From: Streptomyces chryseus
Lineage (GTDB): Bacteria > Actinomycetota > Actinomycetes > Streptomycetales > Streptomycetaceae
Assembly: GCF_014650755.1 (NCBI RefSeq)
Contig: NZ_BMVO01000023.1
Location: 43,657-107,656, forward strand
DNA: 64,000 nt
Direction: 5' to 3'
Shown: positions 15,885 to 24,260 of the stretch, piece after piece
Layout: each line of letters starts with the position of its first letter
Position numbering within the stretch: position 1 is the first letter of the stretch
The notes under the pieces: generated by a model
What the model was told of the DNA's origin: nothing
Database searches by the model: none
Seen by the model: the letters and a program-made list of their open reading frames with translations, nothing else
Position numbers and translations under genes: made by a program

Positions 15885-16631
15885 CTAGGAGACCTGCTGC
15901 CCCGCCGTCTCGGTGGCCGGCTGCCCGGCGGACGACGCCGCCGCCCGCGGACGCGCGTACGGGAACGGGCCCCGGTACCCCGTCCCCGGCCCCTGCGCCG
16001 GTCTGCGCTCGAAGTCCGGGCACGCCCAGGTCTCCTGGACGAAACCGGACCGCAGGTCCCACAGGTCGAACAGGTCCTGCTTGCTGTCGACCGTGCGGTA
16101 GGCGTCCTTGGTCCTGCGGAAACAGGCCAGGTTTCCGAACATCCCGGTGCCCACCGGGTGGTAGTCGGAGAAGGCGCAGGAGATGCAGGCCCGCAGGTAC
16201 GCCCCGGACGGCAGTTGCCGCTGGATCACCGTCAGGGCGTGCTCGAAGTCGCTCTCCGCACGCTCCGACGCGTACGCCGCCCCGTCGAAGTGCAGCGTCA
16301 GGGAGAGGTGTTCGCGGTCGACCGCGCCGTTCGGGAGCGGCTTGCCCAGCGCGAGGAGGCAGCTGAGGGTGGCCCGGTGGACCCGTCCGTCGGCGTACAC
16401 CGGCACGGGGATGTCCCATTCGAGTACGCAGTCGCACAGCGAGCCGTCCGACAGCGTGAACCCCGCACCCTGGGACGGCGGTCCGGCCACCGGGTCCAGC
16501 GCGTCGAAGCTGTCGCCCTCGAAGTCGACCCCCCTGATACGGGTGCGCAGCCGCTGCCCGTCCGTCGTGAAGTGGACGGCGACGGAACCCTCACGGTCGC
16601 GGTACCAGCCGGCCCATGGCTCTCCTGTCAT
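15885..16631 (-). CDS. Conserved Streptomyces protein of unknown function (DUF6304-like)
   Basis: 248 residues with no signal or membrane segment, a beta-rich first half and a Cys/aromatic core (ACISCAFSDYHPVGTGMFGN, about 164-183) reminiscent of a metal or ligand site. I believe this is the DUF6304 family, but cannot check. The last 35 residues are low complexity. The ATG at 16631 has no ribosome site but lies exactly 7 nt after TAAAGT, so the mRNA may be leaderless. The next gene on this strand (RibD-like) ends 49 bp upstream. Confidence 0.75.
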   Translation of the reverse strand: MTGEPWAGWYRDREGSVAVHFTTDGQRLRTRIRGVDFEGDSFDALDPVAGPPSQGAGFTLSDGSLCDCVLEWDIPVPVYADGRVHRATLSCLLALGKPLPNGAVDREHLSLTLHFDGAAYASERAESDFEHALTVIQRQLPSGAYLRACISCAFSDYHPVGTGMFGNLACFRRTKDAYRTVDSKQDLFDLWDLRSGFVQETWACPDFERRPAQGPGTGYRGPFPYARPRAAASSAGQPATETAGQQVS

Positions 16632-16638
16632 GACCCGG

Positions 16639-16644
16639 ACTTTA
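16639..16644 (-). promoter_or_regulatory. Candidate -10 box of leaderless mRNA
   Basis: TAAAGT followed by 7 nt and the ATG at 16631. Confidence 0.45.
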
Positions 16645-16680
16645 GCCCGTTCGGGCGAGGGCTCCCGAACACCCCTGGTG

Positions 16681-17259
16681 TCAGCTCTTCTTGCTGTACT
16701 TCAGCACGATCGTGCCGTTGTCGAACGTCCGGGTCGAGTCGAGCTCGAAGGCGAATGTGCCGAACTCGGCGGAGAACATCGGGACGCCGGCGCCGACCAC
16801 TATCGGGTAGAGCTTGACGATCAGCTCGTCGATCTCCTCCAGCAACTGGGCGGCGAGGTCGGCTCCGCCCGCGAGGTAGATCCCGAGACCGTCCTCCTGC
16901 TTGAGTGCCCGCACCTTGGCGACGACGTCACCGGAGACGACCTCGACGTCGGGGTCGATCGCGGGGTCGACGCTGCGGGACACGACGTACTGCCGCAGGT
17001 GCTTGAACGGGCTGGTGATCCCGACCGCCAGCGCCGCGTCGTACGAGCCGCGTCCTTGGATGATCGTGTCGAAGTGCTTGTTGTCGAGGTCGTCGACACC
17101 GAGGTGCTGCCGCACGTGCGTCGGCAGGCACTCGGGATATTCGCCGATGAAGAAGTCCTTCACCAAGGACTCGCTCACCGGATAGAAGTCGTAGGTGCCG
17201 TCGGGCGCCGCGATGAAGCCGTCGATGGACATGCCGACGTAGTAACTGAGCTTGCGCAA
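16681..17259 (-). CDS. RibD-C/dihydrofolate-reductase-like protein
   Basis: About 192 residues. The N-terminal YYVGMSIDGFIAAPDG and the C-terminal GIYLAGGADLAAQLL and IDELIVKLYPIVVGAG motifs define the RibD C-terminal/DHFR-like fold that binds NADPH. Members of this stand-alone branch (YwjB/YyaP type) have no fixed substrate. TTG 17259 is chosen because GAGGA lies 5 nt upstream and homologues begin at the same RKLxYYVG; a second in-frame TTG at 17283 has no such site. A palindrome at 17330-17361 may be its operator. Confidence 0.85.
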   Translation of the reverse strand: MRKLSYYVGMSIDGFIAAPDGTYDFYPVSESLVKDFFIGEYPECLPTHVRQHLGVDDLDNKHFDTIIQGRGSYDAALAVGITSPFKHLRQYVVSRSVDPAIDPDVEVVSGDVVAKVRALKQEDGLGIYLAGGADLAAQLLEEIDELIVKLYPIVVGAGVPMFSAEFGTFAFELDSTRTFDNGTIVLKYSKKS

Positions 17260-17329
17260 ACTGATCCTCAGGTCGGAGAACAAGGGCGTGGCTGCCCCCG
17301 GGGCACGGCCGCGAGGCCGACCCCTGGAA

Positions 17330-17361
17330 CCACTACGTGCATAGTGGTCTATGCGTAGTGG
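17330..17361. promoter_or_regulatory. Inverted repeat upstream of the RibD-like gene
   Basis: CCACTACGTGCATAG and CTATGCGTAGTGG form an imperfect palindrome (2-nt bulge) around a TGGT centre, about 70 bp before the RibD-like start. It resembles a regulator binding site and is AT-rich for this genome. Confidence 0.5.
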
Positions 17362-17411
17362 TTACGCAAGGGGCTTTCGCGGGAAAATTCGCACAGGCCC
17401 CGCGCCGGGCG

Positions 17412-18005
17412 TCAGCTCACCGGTTCGCGCCACATCGGCCACATGGGGGGGCCGCCGGGCAGGTCGACCGTACGGCCCGTGAAGGCGAATCCGAGCCGCT
17501 CGTACAACGTGCTGCTGCGCTCGCTGCTGGCCTCCAGATAGGCCGGTACGCCGTCGCGGTCGCAACGGTCGAGCACCGGCTGGATCAGCGCCGTGCCGAG
17601 CCCCTCCCCCTGGCGCTCCGGAGAGACCGCGATGAGCAGCAGGTACTCGTGCGCCCTGTCGTGCGGATGCACCTCGCCCGTCAGCCGGCCGACGAGCTCG
17701 GCGCGTTCGTTGTCCGGGTCGGCGGTCTGCCGCATGAGCGCCGGGGTGTCGTCCTCCCCCTGCGGCGGCCCGGCCGGCACCTGGAGCCACAGGGCGGTGG
17801 CCGAACCGTCCTCCGTCATGTCGACCCGCCCGTCCCGCAGGGCCACGTCGAGGAAGACACCGAGGAACGTGCCGTGCACCCGGCCGCGGTGGGTCCGGTC
17901 GGGGAAGACCCAGCTGCTCACCGGGTCGTCCATGAAGGCCGCGTCCAGCAGCCGTACGAGCGCCTCGCGGTCGCTCGCCCCCGCCTGTCGTATCTCCACA
18001 CCCAC
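17412..18005 (-). CDS. GNAT-family N-acetyltransferase
   Basis: 197 residues with the acetyl-CoA site AVSPERQGEGLGTALIQPVL (near 128-147) and the family's final strand LYERLGFAFTGR. It transfers acetyl groups from acetyl-CoA to an amine; the substrate is unknown. GTG 18005 is used because AGAAGAGG lies 7 nt before it; an in-frame ATG at 18041 is less well supported. No signal peptide. It stands alone between a palindrome and the encapsulin operon terminator. Confidence 0.85.
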   Translation of the reverse strand: MGVEIRQAGASDREALVRLLDAAFMDDPVSSWVFPDRTHRGRVHGTFLGVFLDVALRDGRVDMTEDGSATALWLQVPAGPPQGEDDTPALMRQTADPDNERAELVGRLTGEVHPHDRAHEYLLLIAVSPERQGEGLGTALIQPVLDRCDRDGVPAYLEASSERSSTLYERLGFAFTGRTVDLPGGPPMWPMWREPVS

Positions 18006-18078
18006 GGTCCGGCCTCTTCTCTCGGGATCAGCTTCTGTCATCCAACTGACACACGTGATCCTAGAGTTGACACAGAGA

Positions 18079-18120
18079 AGACGGCGGGCGCCCGGGGGAT
18101 TCTCCGGACGCCCGCCGTCT
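18079..18120 (-). terminator. Terminator of the encapsulin operon
   Basis: A 12-bp stem, AGACGGCGGGCG with CGCCCGCCGTCT, lies 20 bp after the polyprenyl synthase stop. Confidence 0.75.
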
Positions 18121-18140
18121 CGCAAGCCGCCCCGCGGCGG

Positions 18141-19190
18141 TCAGCGCGTCCTGCGGGTGACGAACTCGGCGAGCGAGAGCAGGTCGCCCGCCGCCCCCAG
18201 GTCGGGCACCGCGCGGGACAGATGCCGTACGGCCCGGCCCATCCGGTCCGCGGCGTGCCCCTGCGCCCAGTCCCGGCCGCCCGCCCGGTCGACGGCGTCG
18301 GCCGCCCGGCGCACGGCGGCCTCGTCCAGCGGCCCCGCGTACAGCGCGGCGAGCTCGGTGGCGGCCTCGTTGTCCGCGCTCAGTGCCGCCACCACCGGGA
18401 GGGACTTCTTGTGGGCCACCAGATCGGCGCCCGTCGGCTTCCCCGTGTGCGACGGGTCCCCCCAGATCCCGATCAGGTCGTCGATGAGCTGGAACGCCAG
18501 GCCGGCCTCCCTCCCGAAGGCGTCCATGGCCGCGACCTCGTCCTCGTCCGCGCCCGCGTAGAGCGCGCCGAGGGCGCACGCGCAGCCGAGCAGGGCTCCG
18601 GTCTTGGCCTCGGCCATGGTGAGGCACTCGTCCAGCGACACGTCCCGGGGCCCGCGCCGCTCGAAGGCGCAGTCGGACTGCTGGCCCGCGCACAGCTCGA
18701 TGACGCACGCGGAGAGCCGTGCCGACGCCCTGGCGGCCGCCGGGTGCGGGTCCTCGGCGAGCAGCCGCAGGGCGAGGGCGAACATCGCGTCCCCGGCGAC
18801 GATCGCGTCCGGCACACCGAAGACCGTCCAGGCGGTGGGCCGGTTCCTGCGGGTCGGATCCTCGTCGATGACGTCGTCGTGGAGCAGGGTGAAGTTGTGC
18901 GCGAGTTCGACGGCGGCGGCCGCCCGAACGGCCGGCCCCGGTGCGCCGCCGAGCGCCTCGGCGGCGGCGAGGACGAGGGCGGGCCTGATCGCCTTGCCCG
19001 CCTGCCCGGCGGCCGGAGTGCCGTCGGCCTGCTCCCAGCCGAAGTGGTACGCGGCGATCCGCCGTATGGACCCGGGCAGACTCTCCACCGCCGCGCGCAG
19101 CTGCGGATCGACGCTGCCGCGGGCCCGTTCGAGCAGGGCCGCCGCCTCGTGCCCGTCGGTCGCGGCTGCTTCGGCTCTCGTTATGGTCAC
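18141..19190 (-). CDS. Polyprenyl diphosphate synthase, likely encapsulin cargo
   Basis: 349 residues from GTG 19190 (GGAGGA about 8 nt before). Both catalytic Asp motifs of trans-prenyl synthases are intact: D105-D-V-I-D109 (LLHDDVIDED) and D237-D-L-I-G...D245 (FQLIDDLIGIWGD). It condenses isopentenyl diphosphate with allylic diphosphates to a geranyl- to geranylgeranyl-type product; length cannot be told. It lies 73 bp downstream of the encapsulin shell gene, and such synthases are known to co-occur with family 2B shells as predicted cargo. The N-terminal 40 residues, longer and more Ala-rich than usual, are a candidate loading segment (inference). No terpene cyclase or methyltransferase gene follows. 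Confidence 0.92.
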   Translation of the reverse strand: MTITRAEAAATDGHEAAALLERARGSVDPQLRAAVESLPGSIRRIAAYHFGWEQADGTPAAGQAGKAIRPALVLAAAEALGGAPGPAVRAAAAVELAHNFTLLHDDVIDEDPTRRNRPTAWTVFGVPDAIVAGDAMFALALRLLAEDPHPAAARASARLSACVIELCAGQQSDCAFERRGPRDVSLDECLTMAEAKTGALLGCACALGALYAGADEDEVAAMDAFGREAGLAFQLIDDLIGIWGDPSHTGKPTGADLVAHKKSLPVVAALSADNEAATELAALYAGPLDEAAVRRAADAVDRAGGRDWAQGHAADRMGRAVRHLSRAVPDLGAAGDLLSLAEFVTRRTR

Positions 19191-19263
19191 GGGTCACTTC
19201 CTCCAGCAGTACTCGTACGGTGCCCCCCGTCCGGGGGCACGGACCGCCTGGGCGAGGGCAGGG

Positions 19264-20676
19264 TCAGTGCCACCTGCCGATCTCGACGTTCTCCAGGACA
19301 CCGAGCGCGTCCGGCACCAGCACCGCGGCCGAGTAGTACGCCGTGACCAGATAGCGGATGATCGCCTGCTCGTCGATGCCCATGAAGCGCACCGAGAGGC
19401 TGGGCTCGATCTCGTCCGGGATGCCGCTCTGCTGGAGTCCGACGACGCCCTGCTCGGCCTCGCCCGTACGCATGCAGATGATCGAGGTCGTACGGGCGTC
19501 GCTCACCGGGATCTTGTTGCACGGGAAGATCGGGACGCCCCGCCAGGTGGGCACCCGGCTGCCGCCGATCTCGATGCTCTCCGGGTTCAGACCGCGCTTG
19601 TTGCACTCACGGCCGAACGCGGCGATGGCACGGGGGTGGGCGAGGAAGAGCTTGGAGCCGCGCCGCCGCGACAGCAGCTCGTCCATGTCGTCCGGGCTGG
19701 GCACGCCGTCGTGCGGCTGGAGGCGCTGCCCGTAGTCGCAGTTGTGGAGCAGGCCGAACTCCCGGTGGTTGATGAGCTCGTCCTCCTGGCGCTCGCGCAG
19801 CGCCTCGACGGTGAGCCTCAACTGCTGCTCGGTCTGGTTCATCGGCTGGTTGTAGAGGTCCGCGACCCGGCTGTGGACCTTCAGGACGGTCTGCGCGACG
19901 CTCAGTTCGTACTCGCGCGGCGCCGCGTCGTAGTCCACGTACGTGTGCGGGACGACGGGCTCGCCGACATGGCCTGCGGACAGGTCGATGGGCGCCTCGC
20001 CGTACTTGTTGGTGCGCTGGCGGGGCAGCGACCGTACTCGCGTGAGGTGATCGCGCAACGTTTCTGCGCGATCGGCGAGCGTCATGACGGACTGGCGCGA
20101 CAGCGTCAGCACCGTGCACGCGGTCGCGGCGCGGACCGTGCACGACCAGGTGCCTTCCTCCTCGACCAGGGCGTGGTCGCCGAAGTACGCCCCGTCCGCG
20201 AGGACTCCGAGCACCGCCTCTGCGTCGTACGCCCCGTCCGCGACCTTCTCCACCCGGCCGTGGGCCAACAGGTAGACGGTGTCGGCGGCCTCACCGACGT
20301 TCGCGATCACGTCTCCCGCCGCGTACTCCCGCTGCTCGCACCGCTGTGCCAGCTCGGTCAGCACCGCGTCGTCGCCGTAGGTGCGCAGCGCCGGCAGCTC
20401 CGTCAGCTCCCCCGGAATGACCTCGACGCGCTCTCCCGTCTGCACGAAAGTCACTCGCCCGTCGCCCACCGCGTAACTGAGCCGACGGTTCACCCGGTAC
20501 GTACCGCCCTGAACCTGGACCCATGGCAGCATCCGCAGCAACCACCGTGAGGTGATCTCCTGCATCTGCGGTGCGGACTTGGTGGTGGTGGCCAAGTTCC
20601 GCGCTGCGGCTGTGCCGAGACTCTGCTGCGGCTTGGCCTGCTGTTCGCGGATCTCGGAACCTGCCTCGACCGACAT
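19264..20676 (-). CDS. eshA: Family 2B encapsulin shell protein with cyclic-nucleotide-binding-like domain
   Basis: 470 residues with GGGAG 4 nt before the ATG. The ends show the conserved encapsulin 2 shell (HK97-like fold): an N-terminal ATTTKSAPQMQEITSRWLLR segment and C-terminal FLAHPRAIAAFGRECNKRGL, ARTTSIICMRTGE and SLSVRFMGIDEQAIIRYLVT. Between about residues 85 and 205 lies an inserted cNMP-binding-like barrel (YAAGDVIANVGEAADTVYLL ... GRVEKV ... DGAYFGDHAL), which marks subfamily 2B. S. griseus/S. coelicolor EshA is of this type. It should self-assemble into a closed protein shell whose state may respond to a nucleotide. The polyprenyl synthase gene follows in the same operon. Confidence 0.93.
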   Translation of the reverse strand: MSVEAGSEIREQQAKPQQSLGTAAARNLATTTKSAPQMQEITSRWLLRMLPWVQVQGGTYRVNRRLSYAVGDGRVTFVQTGERVEVIPGELTELPALRTYGDDAVLTELAQRCEQREYAAGDVIANVGEAADTVYLLAHGRVEKVADGAYDAEAVLGVLADGAYFGDHALVEEEGTWSCTVRAATACTVLTLSRQSVMTLADRAETLRDHLTRVRSLPRQRTNKYGEAPIDLSAGHVGEPVVPHTYVDYDAAPREYELSVAQTVLKVHSRVADLYNQPMNQTEQQLRLTVEALRERQEDELINHREFGLLHNCDYGQRLQPHDGVPSPDDMDELLSRRRGSKLFLAHPRAIAAFGRECNKRGLNPESIEIGGSRVPTWRGVPIFPCNKIPVSDARTTSIICMRTGEAEQGVVGLQQSGIPDEIEPSLSVRFMGIDEQAIIRYLVTAYYSAAVLVPDALGVLENVEIGRWH

Positions 20677-20756
20677 CTGACTCCCTCTCGATCATGTACT
20701 GACCTGCGTCGAAAAGCCTTTCAGTACAGGCAGTGGCTGCGCCATTACACAAAAGA

Positions 20757-20772
20757 GTGTGACTAGATCACC
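20757..20772. promoter_or_regulatory. GTGA-N5-TCAC palindrome upstream of the encapsulin gene
   Basis: GTGTGACTAGATCACC contains TGTGA and TCACC half-sites 5 nt apart, about 85 bp before the shell gene start and 155 bp before the divergent amidase gene. It resembles BldD or Crp-type operators; spacing fits neither consensus perfectly. Confidence 0.4.
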
Positions 20773-20927
20773 GGAGCAGCGGGCAGATCGGACGGCGCGG
20801 GGGCGGGCGGCCGGTGCGGAAGTTGTCCGAATCGACTCGTACGGCGTCCGAACGCGTAGCCGTGGCAGCGCGGTTCGGGTACAAGCAGCGGTACGAGATG
20901 GTGCGCGACTCACCTAAGGAGGCGGTC

Positions 20928-21518
20928 ATGGCCTCACCCATGTCCGCGAGCAGATTCCTCGACGTACTGAGAGACGAGGGCATCAGCGTCGTCCAGGTCG
21001 GCGACTGGCCTACGCACAACCGCAACCACGTGGGCCCGTGGGGGCCTGTGCACGGCGTGATGATCCACCACACGGTCACCTCCGGCACCGCGAACACCGT
21101 CCGCATCTGCCGGGACGGCTACGCGGGACTCCCCGGCCCGCTCTGCCACGGCGTGATCGCCAAGAACGGATCCCTTCACCTCGTCGGATACGGCCGCGCC
21201 AACCACGCGGGGCTGGGCGACGACGACGTCCTACGCGCGGTCATCGCCGAGACGTCCCTGCCGCCCGACAACGAGAGCAACACCGACGGGAACCGGCACT
21301 TCTACGGCTTCGAGTGCGAGAACCTCGGCGACGGCCAGGACCCGTGGCCCGAGGCACAGCTCGACACCATCGAGCGGGCGGCGGCCGCGGTCTGCCGGCA
21401 CCACGGGTGGAACTCCCGTTCGGTGATCGGCCACCTCGAATGGCAGCCGGGGAAAATAGACCCCCGCGGCTTCTCGATGAACACGATGCGAGGAAGAATC
21501 CAGGACCGCCTCGCTTGA
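20928..21518 (+). CDS. N-acetylmuramoyl-L-alanine amidase-like protein (Amidase_2/PGRP)
   Basis: 196 residues from ATG 20928, preceded by a perfect AAGGAGG. The amidase_2 core shows the expected metal and catalytic residues: HHTVTSG near 48, YGFECEN near 125, HHGWN and GHLEWQPGKIDPRG near 160-180 (final zinc ligand His-x-Glu-Trp region). It would cleave the amide between muramic acid and L-Ala of peptidoglycan. There is no signal peptide, as in phage-type or cytoplasmic amidases, so its site of action is unclear. It is divergent from the encapsulin gene. Confidence 0.87.
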   Translation: MASPMSASRFLDVLRDEGISVVQVGDWPTHNRNHVGPWGPVHGVMIHHTVTSGTANTVRICRDGYAGLPGPLCHGVIAKNGSLHLVGYGRANHAGLGDDDVLRAVIAETSLPPDNESNTDGNRHFYGFECENLGDGQDPWPEAQLDTIERAAAAVCRHHGWNSRSVIGHLEWQPGKIDPRGFSMNTMRGRIQDRLA

Positions 21519-21627
21519 GTCCCTCGGGGCCCGCGTGACGACAGTGGCGCCCGTGCCGCCCCATGAAGCCGTGCTGCCCCCTGAAGTCCGCGTTCCCCAC
21601 GGCCTCCGCGGCCCCGGGACCCGCCAC

Positions 21628-21662
21628 CCATGACCCCATGACGACCCCATGACCCCATGACC
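21628..21662. repeat. Short CCATGAC tandem array
   Basis: Four near-identical copies of CCATGAC or ACCCCATGAC follow each other in the gap between the amidase and PLP-enzyme genes; probably a slippage repeat. Confidence 0.6.
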
Positions 21663-21700
21663 TCCGTGCCCCTCGTGGTGCCCACGGCGACAATGGGTGC

Positions 21701-22636
21701 GTGACCCCCGAAGCGCTCGACCTCTCCCCCCTGCGGCCGCGGCTGCCGTCGCCGCTGCGGGAGGCCGAGGACGAGCGCTTCGGCCGGTGCGGCGTACGCC
21801 TGCTGCTCAAGCGCGACGATCTGATCCACCCGGACCTGCCGGGCAACAAGTGGCGCAAGCTGGAGCTGAACCTGCGGGCCGCCGCCGGGCGCGCGGTGCT
21901 GACGTTCGGGGGCGCGTACTCGAACCACCTGCGGGCGACGGCCGCCGCCGGGCGGCTGCTGGGGTTCCCGACGGTCGGCGTCGTACGGGGCGACGAGCTG
22001 GCCGGGCGGCCCCTGAACCCGTCCCTCGCGCGGTGCGCGGCGGACGGCATGGTGCTGCGCTTCGTGGACCGGGCCACCTACCGGGCGAAGGCGCGGCCGG
22101 AGGTGCTCGCCGCCCTCGTGGCCGAGGCCGCCGCCTCCGCCGGGCGGGGCGGCACGCGGGACGACGTCTACGTCGTGCCCGAGGGCGGCAGCAACGCCCT
22201 CGCCGTGCGGGGGTGCGTCGTGCTCGGGCGGGAACTGCGCGCGGCGGCGGACGTCGTGGGCGTGGCCTGCGGCACCGGTGGCACCGTCGCCGGGCTCGCC
22301 GCAGGGCTGGGGCCCGCGCAGCGCGTCATCGGCTTTCCCGTCCTCAAGGGCGGCTTCCTCGGCGAGCGGATACGCGCCCTCCAGGACGCCGCCTTCGGCG
22401 CCCCGGCCGGCGACTGGGCGCTGGACGACCGCTTCCACTGCGGCGGATACGCCCGTACCACCCCGGAACTCGAAGCGTTCGCGGCGGACTTCCAGGACCG
22501 GCACGGGATGCCCGTGGAGCGGCTCTATGTCGCCAAGATGCTGTACGGGCTGACCACGCTCGCCGCCGAGGGCGCCTTCTCGCCCGGAACGACGGTCGCG
22601 GCGGTCGTCACGGGTCAGCCGGACTCCGCGCGGTAG
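21701..22636 (+). CDS. PLP-dependent D-cysteine desulfhydrase/ACC deaminase family protein
   Basis: 311 residues of fold type II PLP enzymes. KRDDLIHPDLPGNKWRKLE (37-55) contains the PLP lysine in GNKxRK, FGGAYSNH is the substrate loop, EGGSNA and CGTGGT are cofactor-phosphate contacts. The family acts on D-cysteine or 1-aminocyclopropane-1-carboxylate; ACC deaminases proper need further residues that I cannot verify. Start is GTG 21701 without a clear ribosome site. The 3' end overlaps the convergent antiporter gene by 22 bp. Confidence 0.87.
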   Translation: MTPEALDLSPLRPRLPSPLREAEDERFGRCGVRLLLKRDDLIHPDLPGNKWRKLELNLRAAAGRAVLTFGGAYSNHLRATAAAGRLLGFPTVGVVRGDELAGRPLNPSLARCAADGMVLRFVDRATYRAKARPEVLAALVAEAAASAGRGGTRDDVYVVPEGGSNALAVRGCVVLGRELRAAADVVGVACGTGGTVAGLAAGLGPAQRVIGFPVLKGGFLGERIRALQDAAFGAPAGDWALDDRFHCGGYARTTPELEAFAADFQDRHGMPVERLYVAKMLYGLTTLAAEGAFSPGTTVAAVVTGQPDSAR

Positions 22637-24213
22637 GCCGCCGCCTCCTCCAGGTCCAGCCGGCGCATCAGGGTGCGCAGCATCTCGTCGTCGATGCGCC
22701 GCCGGTCGCGCAGTTCCACGAAGACCGTCCGTTCCGCGGCGATCATCTCCCCGGCGAGACGGCGGTACGTGTCGTCCGCCGATTCCCCGGTCTCCTCGTT
22801 GACCGCGCCGAGCCGTTCCCACACGGCGTTGCGGCGCCTCTCGAGAACGGTCCGGAGCCGGTCCGCGAGCGGCTGCGGCAGTGCGTTGCGAGGATCGGCG
22901 AGCAGTTCCTCCAGCCGCGCCTCGGCGGCCGCCGAAGCCTCGCTCTGCGCCTGCGCCTCGGCGAGCGTCTCGGCGTACGTGTCGCGCTTGGGCATCTTCA
23001 GGAGGCGGATCAGCGGGGCGAGCGTGAGGCCCTGGACGACCAGGGTGGCGATCACCGTGGTGAAGGTGAGGAAGAGGACCAGGTTCCGCGCGGGGAACGG
23101 ATCGCCGTGCCCGACGGTCAGCGGGATGGAGAACGCGATCGCGAGGGACACCACTCCGCGCATCCCCGCCCATCCGACGACCACGGGTGAGGTCCACGTG
23201 ACGCCCGGCTCGCGTTCCCGGACGCGCCTCGACAGGAGCCGCGGCAGATACGTCGCCGGGAAGACCCACACGAAGCGCACCACGACGACGGCGGCGAACA
23301 CCGCGAACGCGTACCAGACGGCCTCGCCGCCCCCGTACGGCCCGAGGCCGCGCAGGACGTACGGCAGCTGCAGCCCGATCAGCGCGAACACGACCGATTC
23401 GAGGATGAAGGACACCATCCTCCACACGGCGTGCTCCTGGATCCGGGTCGCGAAGTCGACCTGCCAGGAGCGGTGCCCCAGGTAGAGGGCGACCACCACG
23501 ACGGCGAGCACCCCGGAGGCGTGCACGTACTCGGCCGCCGCGTACGCCACGAAGGGGATCAGCAGGGAGAGGGTGTTCTGGAGCAGCGCTTCCTTCAGGT
23601 GCGTGCGCAGCCAGTGCAGCGGCACCATCAGGAGCAGTCCGACCCCCACGCCGCCGACCGCCGCGACGGCGAACTCCGCGATCCCGCCGGCCCAGCTGGC
23701 TCCCTCGCCGGCCGCGGCCGCGAGCGCCACCTTGAAGGCGGTGATGGCGGTGGCGTCGTTCACGAGGGACTCGCCCTGGAGGATCGCGGTGATGCGCGGG
23801 GGCAGCCCCAGCCGTCGCGCGATGGAGGTGGCTGCCACGGCGTCGGGCGGTGCGATCACCGCGCCCAGGACCAGCGCGGACGTCAGGGTGAGTCCGGGAA
23901 CGACGAGATACGCGAAGTAACCGACGACCACGGTCGCGAAGAGCACATAGCCGACCGACAGGAAGGCGACGGGTCTGATGTTCGCCCGCAGGTCGAGGTA
24001 CGAGCTGTCCACGGCGGCCGTGTAGAGGAGCGGCGGCAGCAGCAGCGGCAGGACGATGTCCGGGTCCAGCGTGTAGTCCGGCAGCCCGGGGAGGTACGTC
24101 GCCGCCAGCCCCGCCGCGACCAGCAGCAGCGGCGCCGGCACCGGTGTCCTGCGGGCCGCCCCCGCGACCACGGCACTCCCCGCGATGAGGACCAGCAGTG
24201 GCAATGCGTCCAT
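22615..24213 (-). CDS. Na+/H+ antiporter, CPA1 family
   Basis: 532 residues with about 12 hydrophobic segments and a charged cytoplasmic tail from residue 410 (ETLAEAQAQSEASAAAEARL). Conserved ion-site motifs are present: APPDAVAATSI (D124), GESLVNDATAI (N152-D153) and GWAGMRGVVSLAIA. It exchanges Na+ or K+ for H+ across the membrane. The tail, predicted helical, is a regulatory region in this family. The gene overlaps the end of the convergent PLP-enzyme gene and is divergent from the UBP zinc-finger gene by under 50 bp. Confidence 0.92.
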   Translation of the reverse strand: MDALPLLVLIAGSAVVAGAARRTPVPAPLLLVAAGLAATYLPGLPDYTLDPDIVLPLLLPPLLYTAAVDSSYLDLRANIRPVAFLSVGYVLFATVVVGYFAYLVVPGLTLTSALVLGAVIAPPDAVAATSIARRLGLPPRITAILQGESLVNDATAITAFKVALAAAAGEGASWAGGIAEFAVAAVGGVGVGLLLMVPLHWLRTHLKEALLQNTLSLLIPFVAYAAAEYVHASGVLAVVVVALYLGHRSWQVDFATRIQEHAVWRMVSFILESVVFALIGLQLPYVLRGLGPYGGGEAVWYAFAVFAAVVVVRFVWVFPATYLPRLLSRRVREREPGVTWTSPVVVGWAGMRGVVSLAIAFSIPLTVGHGDPFPARNLVLFLTFTTVIATLVVQGLTLAPLIRLLKMPKRDTYAETLAEAQAQSEASAAAEARLEELLADPRNALPQPLADRLRTVLERRRNAVWERLGAVNEETGESADDTYRRLAGEMIAAERTVFVELRDRRRIDDEMLRTLMRRLDLEEAAAYRAESG

Positions 24214-24246
24214 CGTTTCCGACCCGCCCTGTTCGTTCGCCCGTCG

Positions 24247-24252
24247 TAACCT
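24247..24252 (+). promoter_or_regulatory. Candidate -10 box of leaderless UBP zinc-finger mRNA
   Basis: TAACCT followed by 8 nt and ATG 24261. Confidence 0.4.
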
Positions 24253-24260
24253 TGGCCATC

